Assembly (NCBI RefSeq): GCF_000801295.1 | Contig: NZ_AP012978.1 | Coordinates: 2,463,001 to 2,527,000, forward strand | Origin: an endosymbiont of unidentified scaly snail isolate Monju | Lineage (GTDB): Bacteria; Pseudomonadota; Gammaproteobacteria; Chromatiales; Chromatiaceae | Length of the DNA stretch: 64,000 bases | Direction of reading: 5' to 3' | In this document: piece after piece, positions 1 through 9,680 of the stretch | Layout: every line of letters starts with the position of its first letter | Numbering within the stretch: the stretch's first letter is position 1 | Position numbers and translations under genes: made by a program | The notes under the pieces: generated by a model | What the model was told of the DNA's origin: nothing | The model's input: the letters and a program-made list of their open reading frames with translations, nothing else | Database searches by the model: none

Positions 1-25
1 AGGCGCCTTTCCCCAATAAAGCAAT

Positions 26-68
26 GTTCGCGGCGGGGACGCCACTCCTACCGTCCCCGGGCCGAACC
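26..68. repeat. REP-like palindromic repeat, copy 1
   Basis: The stretch holds one half of the window's REP family (TTCGCGGCGGGGACGCC...) followed by the other (CCGTCCCCGGGCCGAAC). The two stem types face each other, as at the other loci. It lies upstream of the nitrilase gene. No promoter is obvious in bases 1-169. Confidence 0.7.
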
Positions 69-169
69 TTCACAAGCCATGCCCATCGCCTGGCCTGATA
101 AACTGGGCGTCCCTCCGGCAGCTCGCTGCCGGCACACACACTGGACAGAACGAAGCAACATCCCCTGAC

Positions 170-1021
170 ATGAGCGTAACCTCCTCTCCCCTCAAGGCCG
201 CCGCCATCCAGATGGCCTCCGGTACCAATGTCAACGCCAACCTGCTCACCATCGAGAAACTGCTCGAGGAGGCCGCTCGCCAGGGTGCGACACTGGCCGT
301 ATTGCCCGAGAACTTCGCCTATCTGGGCGCCTCGGGGCGCGACGTGCTGCCCTACCGCGAGGTGCAGGGTGATGGCCCCTTGCAACACTTCCTGTCGCAG
401 ATCGCGGCCCGGCTGGGGATCTGGATCGTCGGCGGCACCATCCCGCTGGAAGGCGAGGACGCCGGTCGCTGGCGCGCCGCCTCCCTGGTATTCGATGCCG
501 AGGGCCGCGAGGTGGCCCGTTACGACAAGCAGCACCTGTTCGACGTCACCCTGCCCGATTCCGACGAGCACTACAGTGAGTCGGACGCTATCGAGCCGGG
601 CAACGAGGTGGTGGTCGTCGACAGCCCCATCGGCCGACTCGGCCTCGCGGTGTGCTACGACCTGCGCTTCCCCGAGCTGTTTCGCGCCATGGTCGATCGT
701 GGCGCAGAAGTCTTTGCCCTGCCGGCGGCCTTCACCGCGGTAACCGGCCGCGCGCACTGGGAAGTGCTGGTACGCGCCCGCGCCATCGAAAACCTCGCCT
801 GGGTGATCGCCGGCGCCCAGGGCGGCTTCCACGTCGGTGGACGCGAGACCTGGGGCCACAGCATGGTGGTCGACCCCTGGGGCAGCGTGCTCGCGTGCCA
901 GGAGCGCGGCAACGGCATCGCCATTGCCACCATCGATCCCGCGTTCCAGCGCGCCACCCGGCGCAGCTTCCCCTGCCTGGACCACCGGCGCCTGCAATGC
1001 GCTGCCGACGAGACCGAGTGA
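170..1021 (+). CDS. Carbon-nitrogen hydrolase (nitrilase/omega-amidase type)
   Basis: This 283-residue protein of the nitrilase superfamily hydrolyses C-N bonds of amides, probably small omega-amides or deaminated glutathione-like metabolites. The catalytic triad is visible: Glu47 in LPENFAYLG, Lys120 in YDKQHLFDV and Cys162 in LAVCYDLRFPEL, each in its usual spacing, and the length is normal for Nit1/Nit2-type enzymes. ATG at 170 is the first start in frame with the conserved N-terminus. The order nitrilase-tldD-pmbA is common in gammaproteobacteria, where it often follows yhdP; any yhdP gene would lie to the left of this window. Exact substrate cannot be read from sequence. Confidence 0.88.
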   Translation: MSVTSSPLKAAAIQMASGTNVNANLLTIEKLLEEAARQGATLAVLPENFAYLGASGRDVLPYREVQGDGPLQHFLSQIAARLGIWIVGGTIPLEGEDAGRWRAASLVFDAEGREVARYDKQHLFDVTLPDSDEHYSESDAIEPGNEVVVVDSPIGRLGLAVCYDLRFPELFRAMVDRGAEVFALPAAFTAVTGRAHWEVLVRARAIENLAWVIAGAQGGFHVGGRETWGHSMVVDPWGSVLACQERGNGIAIATIDPAFQRATRRSFPCLDHRRLQCAADETE

Positions 1022-1083
1022 GCGCAGGCAACACGCCCGGTCGAAACGCCACAGCCCCATCGTCCCTTCACCTGTCGCGACAT

Positions 1084-1275
1084 CTTCGGCCCTGAAGACG
1101 GACCCACCCGTGGGGGCGGCGTTCCCGTCGCGAACCTTCGGCCCGAGGACGGGCCTCCTACAGGCAGGAGCGACATCCCGTCGCGAACATGCGGCCCGAA
1201 GACGGGCCTCCTGCGGTAGGAGCGACGTCCTCGTCGCGAACCTTCGGCCCGGGTCGGGCCTCCTGCAGGTGGCGT
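1084..1275. repeat. Tandem cluster of REP-like repeats, copy 2
   Basis: About seven alternating stem units sit in tandem between the nitrilase gene and tldD. One stem type ends in CGGGCCTCCTAC/TGC and the other reads GGAGCGACRTCC..GTCGCGAAC. The period of a pair is roughly 55-60 bases. This is the longest cluster in the window. There are no unique spacers, so it is not a CRISPR array. Confidence 0.8.
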
Positions 1276-1378
1276 ACCATTCCATCTGACAGGGGCCGAA
1301 TCCCCCTTCGTCGCAGTGTTGCATTGCGTCCCCACGCCCCCTATCTTCGCTCAACACTCCCAAAGGAAGTACGCACGC

Positions 1379-2821
1379 ATGACCGACTCCCTCGATATCG
1401 CCCGTGCCACTCTGCTCGACGCCTCCGGGCTGGGCGAGCAGGCCCTGACACAGGTCATGGACCGGCTGCTCAGCCGGCAGATCGACACCGCCGATATCTA
1501 TCTGCAGTACTCGCGGCTGGAATCCTGGGTGCTCGAAGACGGCATCGTGCGCGAGGGCAGCCACAGCATCGAGCAGGGCGCGGGCCTGCGCGCGGTGGCC
1601 GGGGACAAGACCGGCTTCGCCTACACCGAGGACATCGACCTGCCGCAATTGCTGGAGGCGGCCGGGACGGCGCGCGCCATCGCCCGCGCCGGACAGAGCG
1701 GCCGGCAGGCCATCGCCTCGCGGCGCGACCTGCCGCAACTCTACGCCCCGCTCAACCCCATCGACTCGCTGGACGAGGCCGCCAAGCTGGCGCTGATGCG
1801 CGAACTCGACGAGGCGGCACGCGCCGCCGATCCGCGCGTGCAGCAGGTGATCGTGAGCCTGGTCGCGGCCCAGGACACGGTGCTGGTGATCGACGACCAG
1901 GGGCGGCTGGCGGGCGATGTGCGGCCGCTGGTACGCATCAACGTCAGCATCATCGTCGAGCAGGACGGGCGGCGCGAACAGGGCAGCGCCGGCGGCGGCG
2001 CACGGCGCGGACTGGACTATTTTCTCGAGGACGAGCGCGCCCTGGGCTATGCCCGCGAGGCGGTGCGCCAGGCGCTGGTCAACCTGGAGGCGACCGATGC
2101 CCCGGCCGGCCTGCTGCCGGTGGTGCTCGGCCCCGGCTGGCCCGGGGTGCTGCTGCACGAGGCGGTGGGCCACGGCCTGGAAGGCGACTTCAACCGCAAG
2201 GGCACCTCGGCCTTCTCCGGGCGTATCGGCGAGCAGGTGGCCTCGCCGGCCTGCACCGTGGTGGACGACGGCACCCTGCCCGAGCGGCGCGGCTCGCTCA
2301 GCATCGACGACGAAGGCACCCCTACCCAGCAGACGGTGCTGATCGAGAACGGCATCCTCAAGGGCTACATGCAGGACCGCATGAACGCGCGCCTGATGGG
2401 CGTGGCCCCCACCGGCAACGGGCGGCGCGAGTCCTATGCCCACCTGCCCATGCCGCGCATGACCAACACCTACATGCTGCCCGGCGAACACGATCCGCAG
2501 GAGATCATCGCCTCGGTCGAACACGGCCTGTACGCGGTCAACTTCGGCGGCGGCCAGGTGGACATCACCTCCGGCAAGTTCGTGTTCTCGGCCAGCGAGG
2601 CCTACCTGATTGAAAACGGCAAGGTGACCCGCCCGATGAAGGGTGCCACCCTGATCGGAAGTGGCCCCGAGGTGATGACCCGCATCAGCCTCGTCGGCAA
2701 CGACCTGCAACTCGACAGCGGCGTGGGCACCTGCGGCAAGGACGGCCAGAGCGTGCCGGTGGGCGTGGGCCAGCCGACGCTCAAGATCGACGAGCTGACC
2801 GTTGGGGGGACTGCCGCATGA
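1379..2821 (+). CDS. tldD: Metalloprotease TldD
   Basis: TldD forms a heterodimeric zinc metalloprotease with TldE/PmbA; it degrades unfolded peptides and matures some RiPPs such as microcins. The product is 480 residues, the usual length, and carries the zinc-binding HEAVGH motif near residues 259-264 followed by the conserved [15 protein letters not shown] block. I chose ATG at 1379 because AAAGGAAG lies 11 bases upstream; longer in-frame extensions run into repeat DNA. Its stop overlaps the pmbA start (ATGA at 2818), so the two are translationally coupled and should be made in equal amounts. Confidence 0.95.
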   Translation: MTDSLDIARATLLDASGLGEQALTQVMDRLLSRQIDTADIYLQYSRLESWVLEDGIVREGSHSIEQGAGLRAVAGDKTGFAYTEDIDLPQLLEAAGTARAIARAGQSGRQAIASRRDLPQLYAPLNPIDSLDEAAKLALMRELDEAARAADPRVQQVIVSLVAAQDTVLVIDDQGRLAGDVRPLVRINVSIIVEQDGRREQGSAGGGARRGLDYFLEDERALGYAREAVRQALVNLEATDAPAGLLPVVLGPGWPGVLLHEAVGHGLEGDFNRKGTSAFSGRIGEQVASPACTVVDDGTLPERRGSLSIDDEGTPTQQTVLIENGILKGYMQDRMNARLMGVAPTGNGRRESYAHLPMPRMTNTYMLPGEHDPQEIIASVEHGLYAVNFGGGQVDITSGKFVFSASEAYLIENGKVTRPMKGATLIGSGPEVMTRISLVGNDLQLDSGVGTCGKDGQSVPVGVGQPTLKIDELTVGGTAA

Positions 2822-4143
2822 GCCACGACATCGCCACGCTGGAGAACATCGTCGCGCAACTGCTCGAGGAGGCACGCCAACAGGGCGCTACCCAGGCCGA
2901 GGCCGGGGTACACGTACGCCAGGGGCTGGACCTCACGGTGCGCCTGGGCGAAACCGAGACCATCGAGCACACCCGTGACCAGGGCCTGGGCGTGACTGTC
3001 TATTTCGGACAGCGCAAGGGCTCGGCCAACACCACCGACCTGCGCCCCGAGGCAATCCGCGAGACGGTCGCCGCGGCCTGCCGTATTGCCCGGCATACCG
3101 CAGAGGACCCGGCAGCCGGCCTGGCCGACGCGGCGCTGATGGCGCGCGAGATCCCGGACCTGGATCTCGACCACCCCTGGGAGATCGACCCCGCCGAGGC
3201 GGCGGCCATCGCCCGCCGCTGCGAAGACGCGGCACGCGGTCACGACCCGCGCATCCGCAACTCCGAGGGCGCTACCCTGCACACCGGACGCGGCCTGTTC
3301 GTCTATGGCAACAGCCACGGCTTTCTCGGCGGCTACCCCACCACCCGGCACAGCCTGAGCTGCGCCATCCTTGCCGAGCAGGACGGCGAGATGCAACGCG
3401 ACTACTGGTTCAGCAGCGCGCGCGCCGCCGAGGACCTGCAGGCACCCGAGACGATCGGGGAGATCGCGGCACGCCGCGCGGTGGCCCGTCTGGGGGCCCG
3501 CAAGATCGACACCACCGAATGCCCGGTGATCTTCCATGCCGAGCTGGCACCCAGCCTGCTCTACGCCCTGTTCAACGCCATCCGCGGCCCGTCCCTGTAC
3601 CGCAAGGCCAGCTTCCTGCTCGATGCCCTGGGCGAGTCGATATTTCCCGACTGGGTGCGCATCAGCGAAGACCCGCACAAGCCGCGTGGCCTGGCCAGCG
3701 CGCCCTTCGACAACGAGGGCGTGGCCACCCATGCGCGCGACCTCGTGGCCGGCGGCGTGTTGCAAGGCTATATCCTCGACAGCTACTCGGCACGCAAGCT
3801 GGGCATGCAGACCACCGGCAATGCCGGCGGGGTGCGCAATACGCGCATCGACAGCTCGGGCGAGACCTTCGAGCAGTTGCTCGAGCGCATGCAGCGCGGG
3901 CTGGTGGTCACCGAGTTGATGGGACAGGGCAGCAACACCGTCACCGGCGACTACTCGCGCGGTGCGGCCGGCTTCTGGGTGGAGGACGGGCAGATCGCCT
4001 ATCCGGTGGCCGAGATCACCGTTGCCGGCAACCTGCGGCAGATGTTCGAGGGCCTGCTGGCGGTCGGCTGCGACAACGACATCCCCGGCGCGGTCGATAC
4101 CGGCTCCTGGCTGATCGAGCGCATGACCGTGGCCGGCAACTGA
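2818..4143 (+). CDS. pmbA: Metalloprotease PmbA/TldE
   Basis: The partner of TldD, 441 residues. It lacks the HExxxH motif, as expected for the TldE/PmbA subunit, and shows the family C-terminus ([37 protein letters not shown]). The ATG overlaps the tldD stop by four bases. Together they form the TldD/E cytosolic protease. No lesion is seen in either gene, unlike many others in this window. Confidence 0.95.
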   Translation: MSHDIATLENIVAQLLEEARQQGATQAEAGVHVRQGLDLTVRLGETETIEHTRDQGLGVTVYFGQRKGSANTTDLRPEAIRETVAAACRIARHTAEDPAAGLADAALMAREIPDLDLDHPWEIDPAEAAAIARRCEDAARGHDPRIRNSEGATLHTGRGLFVYGNSHGFLGGYPTTRHSLSCAILAEQDGEMQRDYWFSSARAAEDLQAPETIGEIAARRAVARLGARKIDTTECPVIFHAELAPSLLYALFNAIRGPSLYRKASFLLDALGESIFPDWVRISEDPHKPRGLASAPFDNEGVATHARDLVAGGVLQGYILDSYSARKLGMQTTGNAGGVRNTRIDSSGETFEQLLERMQRGLVVTELMGQGSNTVTGDYSRGAAGFWVEDGQIAYPVAEITVAGNLRQMFEGLLAVGCDNDIPGAVDTGSWLIERMTVAGN

Positions 4144-4190
4144 GGCCGGCTACCGGGGCGGCCGCGCACGACCGCCCCGCGACGAAGGTG

Positions 4191-5221
4191 TCAGGCGGCC
4201 GTTTCGCTGTCGGCCTCGGCGTGGTAGGCCACCACGCGCTCCACCTCGTTCTTCGAGCCGAGGATCACCGGCACGCGCTGGTGCAGCGCCTTTGGCTGGA
4301 TCTCCATGATGCGCTCGCGCCCGGTGCTGGAGGCCCCGCCGGCCTGCTCGACGATGAAGCTCATGGGGTTGGCCTCGTACATCAGGCGCAGCTTGCCCTC
4401 GGTGCCCTTGGCCTTCATCTTGCTGTCGATGGGGTACATGAAGATGCCGCCACGGGTGAGGATGCGGTGCACCTCGGCTACCATCGAGGCGATCCAGCGC
4501 ATGTTGAAGTCCTCGCCACGCGGGCCCTCGGCACCGGCCAGGCACTCGTCCACGTAGCGCTTAACCGGCGCCTCCCAGAAACGCATGTTCGAGGCATTGA
4601 TGGCGAACTCGCGAGTGTCCTCGGGGATGGTCATGTCGGGATGGGTGAGGATGAACTCACCGATATCCTGGTCCAGCGTGAAGCCGTTCACCCCATTGCG
4701 GTGGTCAGCACCATCATGGTGGAAGGACCGTACAGGGCATAGCCGGCGGCCACCTGCTGGGTGCCCGGCTGCAGGAAGGCGTCACGATTGGGGCAGACAC
4801 GCTCCCCGGGGCAGCGCAGGATGGAGAAGATGGTGCCCACCGAGACGTTGACGTCGGTGTTCGAGGAACCGTCCAGCGGGTCGAAGGTGAGCAGGTACTT
4901 GCCGCGCGGGTACCGGGAGGGGATCTCGTAGATGTCCTCCATCTCCTCGGAGGCCATCGCCGAGAGGTGGCCAGCCCACTCGTTGGAGCGCAGGAACACC
5001 TCGTTGGTGAGAATATCGAGCTTCTTCTGGGTCTCGCCCTGCACGTTCTCGGAGCCGGCGGTACCCAGCACGCCGATCAGCTCGCCCTTGTTGACCATGT
5101 TGGAGATCACCTTGCAGGCGGTGACGATGTCGTTGAGCAGCGAGGTGAAATCGCCGGTGGCGCCTTCGATCTTGCGCTGCTCCTCGATGATGAACTGGGT
5201 GATGGTGGTGCCGTTGTGCAT
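4191..5221 (-). pseudogene. fbp: Fructose-1,6-bisphosphatase class 1, interrupted by a one-base frameshift
   Basis: Fbp removes phosphate from fructose-1,6-bisphosphate in gluconeogenesis and in the Calvin cycle. The protein starts [10 protein letters not shown] at 5221 with AGGAG just upstream and reads through the metal/substrate motif FDPLDGSSN. It stops prematurely after [14 protein letters not shown] near 4688. The next frame continues without a gap as [12 protein letters not shown] and ends at 4191. Adding one G to the GGGG run at about 4690-4693 restores about 343 residues, the normal size. The rest looks fully conserved, so an indel error or a very recent mutation is more likely than an old pseudogene. 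Confidence 0.9.
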
Positions 5222-5361
5222 GGCGCGCTCCTGAAAATCCGGTTGCAGACTGACAGGCTCCGGCCTGCCGCGACAAAAATTGGCCGGGCAGTATATTAGA
5301 ATGTCCGGGTATATCAAGATTTTATGGCGGATTGTAGGGATTCTATGGTCCGCGCATCCTC

Positions 5362-5442
5362 CTTCGCGGCGGGGACGCCGCTCCCACAGGCGATGTAGGA
5401 GGTCCGTCCCCGGGCCGAACCATTCGCGACGGGGACGTCGCT
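5362..5442. repeat. REP-like repeats, copy 3 (left part, cut by the IS)
   Basis: Three half-units are present: TTCGCGGCGGGGACGCCGC, TAGGAGGTCCGTCCCCGGGCC, then ATTCGCGACGGGGACGTCGCT. The last half breaks off at 5442, exactly where the insertion sequence begins. Its missing partner resumes at 6631. Confidence 0.8.
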
Positions 5443-5667
5443 TGTATGTTTCCTCTCGATGGGTCAGAAAGGACCTGTCGGGGCGGAGGGACGAACGCCG
5501 CATCTGACCTTTGACCTTGAGTACAGACAGTAGGAGAAATCGTCCCGCCCTCACCCCAGCGCCAATAAGGGATCTATCGGCCAATACGGACCGACAATTT
5601 TCGCAAGCCAGCGCCTTGGGTGAACCCCGACAAATCCTGCTCTCTACACTAGTCGGGAGGAAACATC
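5443..5667 (+). ncRNA. Candidate bridge-RNA region in the IS110 left end
   Basis: In characterised IS110-group elements such as IS621, the non-coding left end is transcribed into a bridge RNA with separate target-binding and donor-binding loops. This 225-base leader has the right position and length. It contains CAGTAGGAGAAAT at about 5527-5539, whose GTAGGAG is complementary to CTCCTAC, the sequence spanning the insertion point in the REP target. The match is short and could be chance. I have not folded the RNA, so boundaries and loop assignments are inferred. Confidence 0.45.
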
Positions 5668-6625
5668 ATGGCAATGCCTGTGCAACCCCTGCTGATCGGT
5701 ATCGATGTCAGCAAACAGGGCCTGGATATCTGTGATGACAGCAACGGCCCCGTCCAGTCGATTTCCAATGACCGTCAGTCCATTGCCGCCTGGCTCGATT
5801 CGCTGCCACCGGGTCCGGTCGAAATCGCCCTCGAGGCCACCAGCACCTTTCACCTCCTGGTGTGCGAACTCGCCTTCAAGGCCCGCCATACGATCTATCT
5901 CATTGATGGTTTCCGCTTGAGTCGCTATCGGGACAGCGTGGGCATCCGGGCCAAGAACGACACCTCCGATGCTCGCCTGCTGCGCCGTTACCTGGTCAAT
6001 GAGCACGACAGCCTGCGCCCTTGGAGCCCGCCTCCCAAGGCCTATACCACCTTGCTGGGATTGCTCAACCGGCGTGCCGTCATCGTCCAGGCCAAGACCA
6101 AACTGCGGCAAAGCCTGGCTGATCTGCCAAGCATCAAGCCACAGACTCAGGTGCTCTTCGATCACTTCAAGACACTTGAAAGAAAGATCGATCAGCAGAT
6201 CCAGAAATGGCTCGAGAAAGCTGCCTGGAAAGACAGGGCCTTGCGTGTGCAGGCCATCGAGGGCATTTGGCCCCCTCACCGCCGCCGCCCTGGTCACCGC
6301 CTTTCAGCGCGGCTCATTCCGCTCCTCCGACGCCTTTATCGCCTTCCTGGGTATGGATGTGCGCGTGCATGATTCCGGTCAGATGCGTGGGCGACGAAAG
6401 CTCACCAAGAAAGGCAACGCCGAGTTGCGACGCCTGCTCTACCTTGCTGCCATGCGCGCGTGTCGAACGCCGGCCTGGCGAGATTTCTACCAGCGGTATC
6501 TCGACCGCGGCCTGGCGCCGGTCCAGGCCTTGGTCATCCTCGGCAGAAAGCTCGCCAGGGTCGCTTTTGCCATCTTGCGAAATGAAACCGAATATCGGCC
6601 AAGAAATCGTTGCATGCAGACATAG
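5668..6625 (+). pseudogene. IS110-family transposase (DEDD + Tnp20), frameshifted
   Basis: The N-terminal RuvC-like DEDD domain begins MAMPVQPLLIGIDVSKQGLD and has the downstream acidic positions (EIALEATST, NDTSDARLL). The C-terminal Tnp20 domain (GPLTAAALVTAF, RRKLTKKGNAELRRLLYLAAMRA) is in another frame. The shift lies at 6266-6268: removing one T from GGCATTTGGC joins IEGI to GPLTA and gives about 318 residues. The stop at 6623-6625 is five bases from the element's right end. Confidence 0.88.
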
Positions 6626-6630
6626 GATCT

Positions 6631-6667
6631 CCTACGGGTAGGAGGTCCGTCCCCGGGCCGAACCCTT
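6631..6667. repeat. REP-like repeat, copy 3 (right part)
   Basis: CCTACGGGTAGGAGGTCCGTCCCCGGGCCGAAC continues the REP interrupted by the IS at 5442. It lies just beyond the stop of the reverse-strand yrfG gene. Confidence 0.8.
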
Positions 6668-7346
6668 ACCCGGCCGAAGTCAGCCAGGCCTGCAACCCCG
6701 GGATCACCTCGTCGAAATCGACCACTGCGGGAAATTCGTCGATCTCGCGCACCGGCTGGCTGCGGTCGGGATGGCGAATCGCCAGCAACTGACCGATGCC
6801 GGCCTGACGCGCGGCGCGCAACACCGGCAGGCTGTCGTCCACGAACAGGGTGCGCGCGGGATCGAAGGGCTCGCGCTCGCGCAGGCGCGGCCAGAACCCC
6901 GAATCCTCCTTGGCCAGGCCGATCTCGTGCGAACTGATCAGGGCATCGAGCCGGTGGTGCAGGGCAGTGCGATCCATCTTCAGCGCGAGGGACTTGTGGT
7001 GCGCATTGGTCACCAGCACCCGACGCTTGCCGGCACGGCCCAGCAGGTCGAGAAACTCGGTCACGTAGGGGAGCACCGCGATGAGATGGTCCACCTCCTG
7101 CTTGAGCTGGACGATGTCCAGTCCCAGCTGCTCGGTCCAGTGGTCGATGCAGTACCAGTCGAGGGTGCCGGCCACCTGCTCGTAGCGCTGCTGACATTCG
7201 GCCTTTGCCTGCTCGAAGCTCAAACCATGGCGCGCGGCATAACGCGCCGGCACGTGCTCCAACCAGAAGTGGTTGTCGAAATGCAGATCCAGCAGGGTAC
7301 CGTCCATGTCCAGCAGGACGGTATCGATGCGTTCCCAATCGGGCAT
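6666..7346 (-). CDS. yrfG: GMP/IMP nucleotidase YrfG (HAD family)
   Basis: A HAD-superfamily phosphatase of 226 residues. Motif I is LLDMDGTLLD near residues 11-20, motif II is VLVTNAHHKS, and motif IV is TLFVDDSLPVL. The cap region and length match YrfG, which dephosphorylates purine monophosphates. It is divergent from cysQ, with about 78 bases between them. In enterobacteria yrfG sits next to nudE; nudE is not present here. Confidence 0.88.
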   Translation of the reverse strand: MPDWERIDTVLLDMDGTLLDLHFDNHFWLEHVPARYAARHGLSFEQAKAECQQRYEQVAGTLDWYCIDHWTEQLGLDIVQLKQEVDHLIAVLPYVTEFLDLLGRAGKRRVLVTNAHHKSLALKMDRTALHHRLDALISSHEIGLAKEDSGFWPRLREREPFDPARTLFVDDSLPVLRAARQAGIGQLLAIRHPDRSQPVREIDEFPAVVDFDEVIPGLQAWLTSAG

Positions 7347-7424
7347 GGCGCGTCTCCGGTTGCAGTCGCCGCTACTCTATCCCACACTCCCAATTGATTC
7401 GAACCCCGCGGGAAGCAGGAACGC

Positions 7425-8210
<786 letters not shown>

Positions 8211-8216
8211 TACACG

Positions 8217-9263
8217 ATGTCATTCCGCCTGTTCATTCTCATCCTGCTCCTGCCCGCGCTGGTTCTCGGCAGCAACGGTGATGAATTCAGCTTCGACGAC
8301 ACTCCGCTCGAAGAGGTCATCGTTCATCCCGACTGGTTCAAGGAGAGCTTTCTCGACCTGCAGGACGACCTGCGCGAGGCAGTGGATGCCGGCAAGGCCG
8401 GCATCATCGTGTATTTCGGCCAGCAACGCTGCGCCTACTGCAAGAAGCTGATGGACACGGGCTTCAGCGAGCCGGACATCGTCGAGTACATCCGCCGTCA
8501 TTTCGACGTGATCGCCATCGACATCTGGAGCCCCGAGGAGGTCACCCTGCCCGACGGGCGCAGCATGAGCCAGCGCGACTACGCTATCGCCCTGGACACC
8601 AACTTCACGCCATCACTGGTGTTCTACGACGAGAACGGGCGCATCGCCCTGCGCCTGCGTGGCTATTATCCGCCCTACCAGCTGCGCGCCGCACTGGAGT
8701 ACGTGGCCGACGATCACTACCTGAAAGAGCGCTTCCCCGACTACCTGGCACGTGGCGATTCCACCCTGCGCTTCGAGGGCGAACCCCTGATCGAAGAGCC
8801 CTTCTTCGACCCACCGCCCTACAACCTGGATCGCAGCCGGTTTCCCGCGGCGATGCCACTGGTGGTGTTCTTCGAGCAGGGCGACTGCCACGCCTGCGAC
8901 GTGCTGCACACCGAGCCACTGAAGCGTCAGGTGGTGCTCGATGCCCTCGCCCCCTTCCAGGTCGTCCAGCTCGACATGCGTGCCGACACGGCGGTGGTTA
9001 CTCCCCAGGGAAAGGCCACCACCGCGCGCGAGTGGGCACGCGAACTCGGGCTGTTCTACGCCCCGACCCTGATCTTCTTCGACGAACAGGGCCGCGAGAT
9101 CATCCGCATCGACTCGGTAATACAGTTCGTGCGCCTGCGCAATGTACTCAACTACGTGGCCAGCAAGGGCTATCTCCAGGAACCCAACTTCCTGCAATGG
9201 GCCGCGCGCACCCGCCGACTGCCCCCTGCAGAGCCGGCTCAGTCGCAGAAGCGGAACAGGTAG
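8217..9263 (+). CDS. Secreted protein with two thioredoxin-like domains
   Basis: The 348-residue product begins with a hydrophobic leader (MSFRLFILILLLPALVLG), so it should be exported. Domain 1 (about residues 50-165) has the redox motif CAYCKK and domain 2 (about 215-335) has CHACD. Each is followed by a thioredoxin-type cis-Pro strand (TPSLVFYD and APTLIFFD). Related SoxW-like or DsbC-like thioredoxins in sulfur oxidisers keep periplasmic cysteines reduced. The exact partner here is unknown. It directly follows cysQ and its 3' end overlaps the convergent DUF4124-like gene by about 25 bases. Confidence 0.8.
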   Translation: MSFRLFILILLLPALVLGSNGDEFSFDDTPLEEVIVHPDWFKESFLDLQDDLREAVDAGKAGIIVYFGQQRCAYCKKLMDTGFSEPDIVEYIRRHFDVIAIDIWSPEEVTLPDGRSMSQRDYAIALDTNFTPSLVFYDENGRIALRLRGYYPPYQLRAALEYVADDHYLKERFPDYLARGDSTLRFEGEPLIEEPFFDPPPYNLDRSRFPAAMPLVVFFEQGDCHACDVLHTEPLKRQVVLDALAPFQVVQLDMRADTAVVTPQGKATTAREWARELGLFYAPTLIFFDEQGREIIRIDSVIQFVRLRNVLNYVASKGYLQEPNFLQWAARTRRLPPAEPAQSQKRNR

Positions 9264-9528
9264 TCCTCCAGTCGTCGCGCCTCGTGGCGCAGACGATCGC
9301 CCTCCAGCGGCCGGTAGCCCCGGCGCAGGTGCCGACGCACCGCCTCCAGACGCTGACGCCGCTGCCAGCAGCGGCGCGCGGGGCACGGTGTTCCATCGGC
9401 ACCCGTTCGCCAGCCCCCGTGCAGGGGCGATCCTGGTAGACCGGACCGACCGGCCCCGCGCAACGATAGATGTCGGCCGATGCCGGCGACAACGCGCCGC
9501 ACAGAACCAGCCAAAAGATGCGTTTCAT
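9239..9528 (-). pseudogene. Small DUF4124-like exported protein, frameshifted
   Basis: The start MKRIFWLVLCGALSPASADIY gives a signal peptide followed by a DUF4124-like strand pair (YRCAGPVGPVYQDRPC). After about residue 50 the protein-like sequence moves to the next frame (CWQRRQRLEAVRRHLRRGY ... LEDYLFRFCD), which ends at 9239. The total of 290 bases is not a multiple of three. One indel at about 9370-9395 would restore roughly 96 residues. The function of DUF4124 proteins is unknown. Confidence 0.65.
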
Positions 9529-9577
9529 GATGCCTCCCTCCCTGGATGCCGCTTTTCCGATACCCGCCGGAAAACCG

Positions 9578-9634
9578 AAGGTGCGGCCCGAGGACGGACC
9601 TCCGATCGCGGGGGCGCCCCCGCCGCGAGTACTC
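9578..9634. repeat. REP-like repeat, copy 4
   Basis: GTGCGGCCCGAGGACGGACCTCC is followed by GCGGGGGCGCCCCCGCCGCGAG. It is a diverged copy between the DUF4124-like gene and the GGDEF-like gene. Confidence 0.6.
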
Positions 9635-9680
9635 CCCTAAAGTCCGGCGGACCACTGCCGATTATAGGGTCATGGCCATG

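Larger units (their letters stand above)
5443..6630 (+). mobile_element. IS110-family insertion sequence inserted in a REP palindrome
   Basis: The ends were placed by rejoining the flanks. Bases up to 5442 (GACGTCGCT) and from 6631 (CCTACGGGTAGGAGG) reconstruct a REP pair nearly identical to the intact one at 56974-57020. The element is about 1188 bp, with a 2-base (CT) ambiguity at the junction. It has no terminal inverted repeats, as expected for IS110. About 225 bases of non-coding DNA precede the transposase and only about 5 follow it. That layout matches the IS110 group, whose left end encodes the bridge RNA. The transposase is frameshifted, so this copy is probably inactive as written. 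Confidence 0.85.

Noticed and set aside
1..25. Possible last codons of yhdP (GAFPQ and a TAA)
   Set aside because: Five codons are too few to support a gene call, although yhdP would fit the usual order.
1084..1275. Tandem repeats that look like a short CRISPR array
   Set aside because: Units alternate between two palindrome types and the intervening bases are themselves conserved family sequence; there are no unique spacers and no cas genes.
2602..3765. 387-codon open frame opposite pmbA
   Set aside because: No ribosome site or family sequence; pmbA is intact on the other strand.
4680..4700. Programmed frameshift in fbp
   Set aside because: No slippery heptamer or downstream structure is evident, and Fbp is not known to use recoding.
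6255..6280. Programmed frameshift in the IS110 transposase
   Set aside because: IS110 transposases are single-frame proteins; the shift falls inside a conserved domain with no A-rich slippery site.
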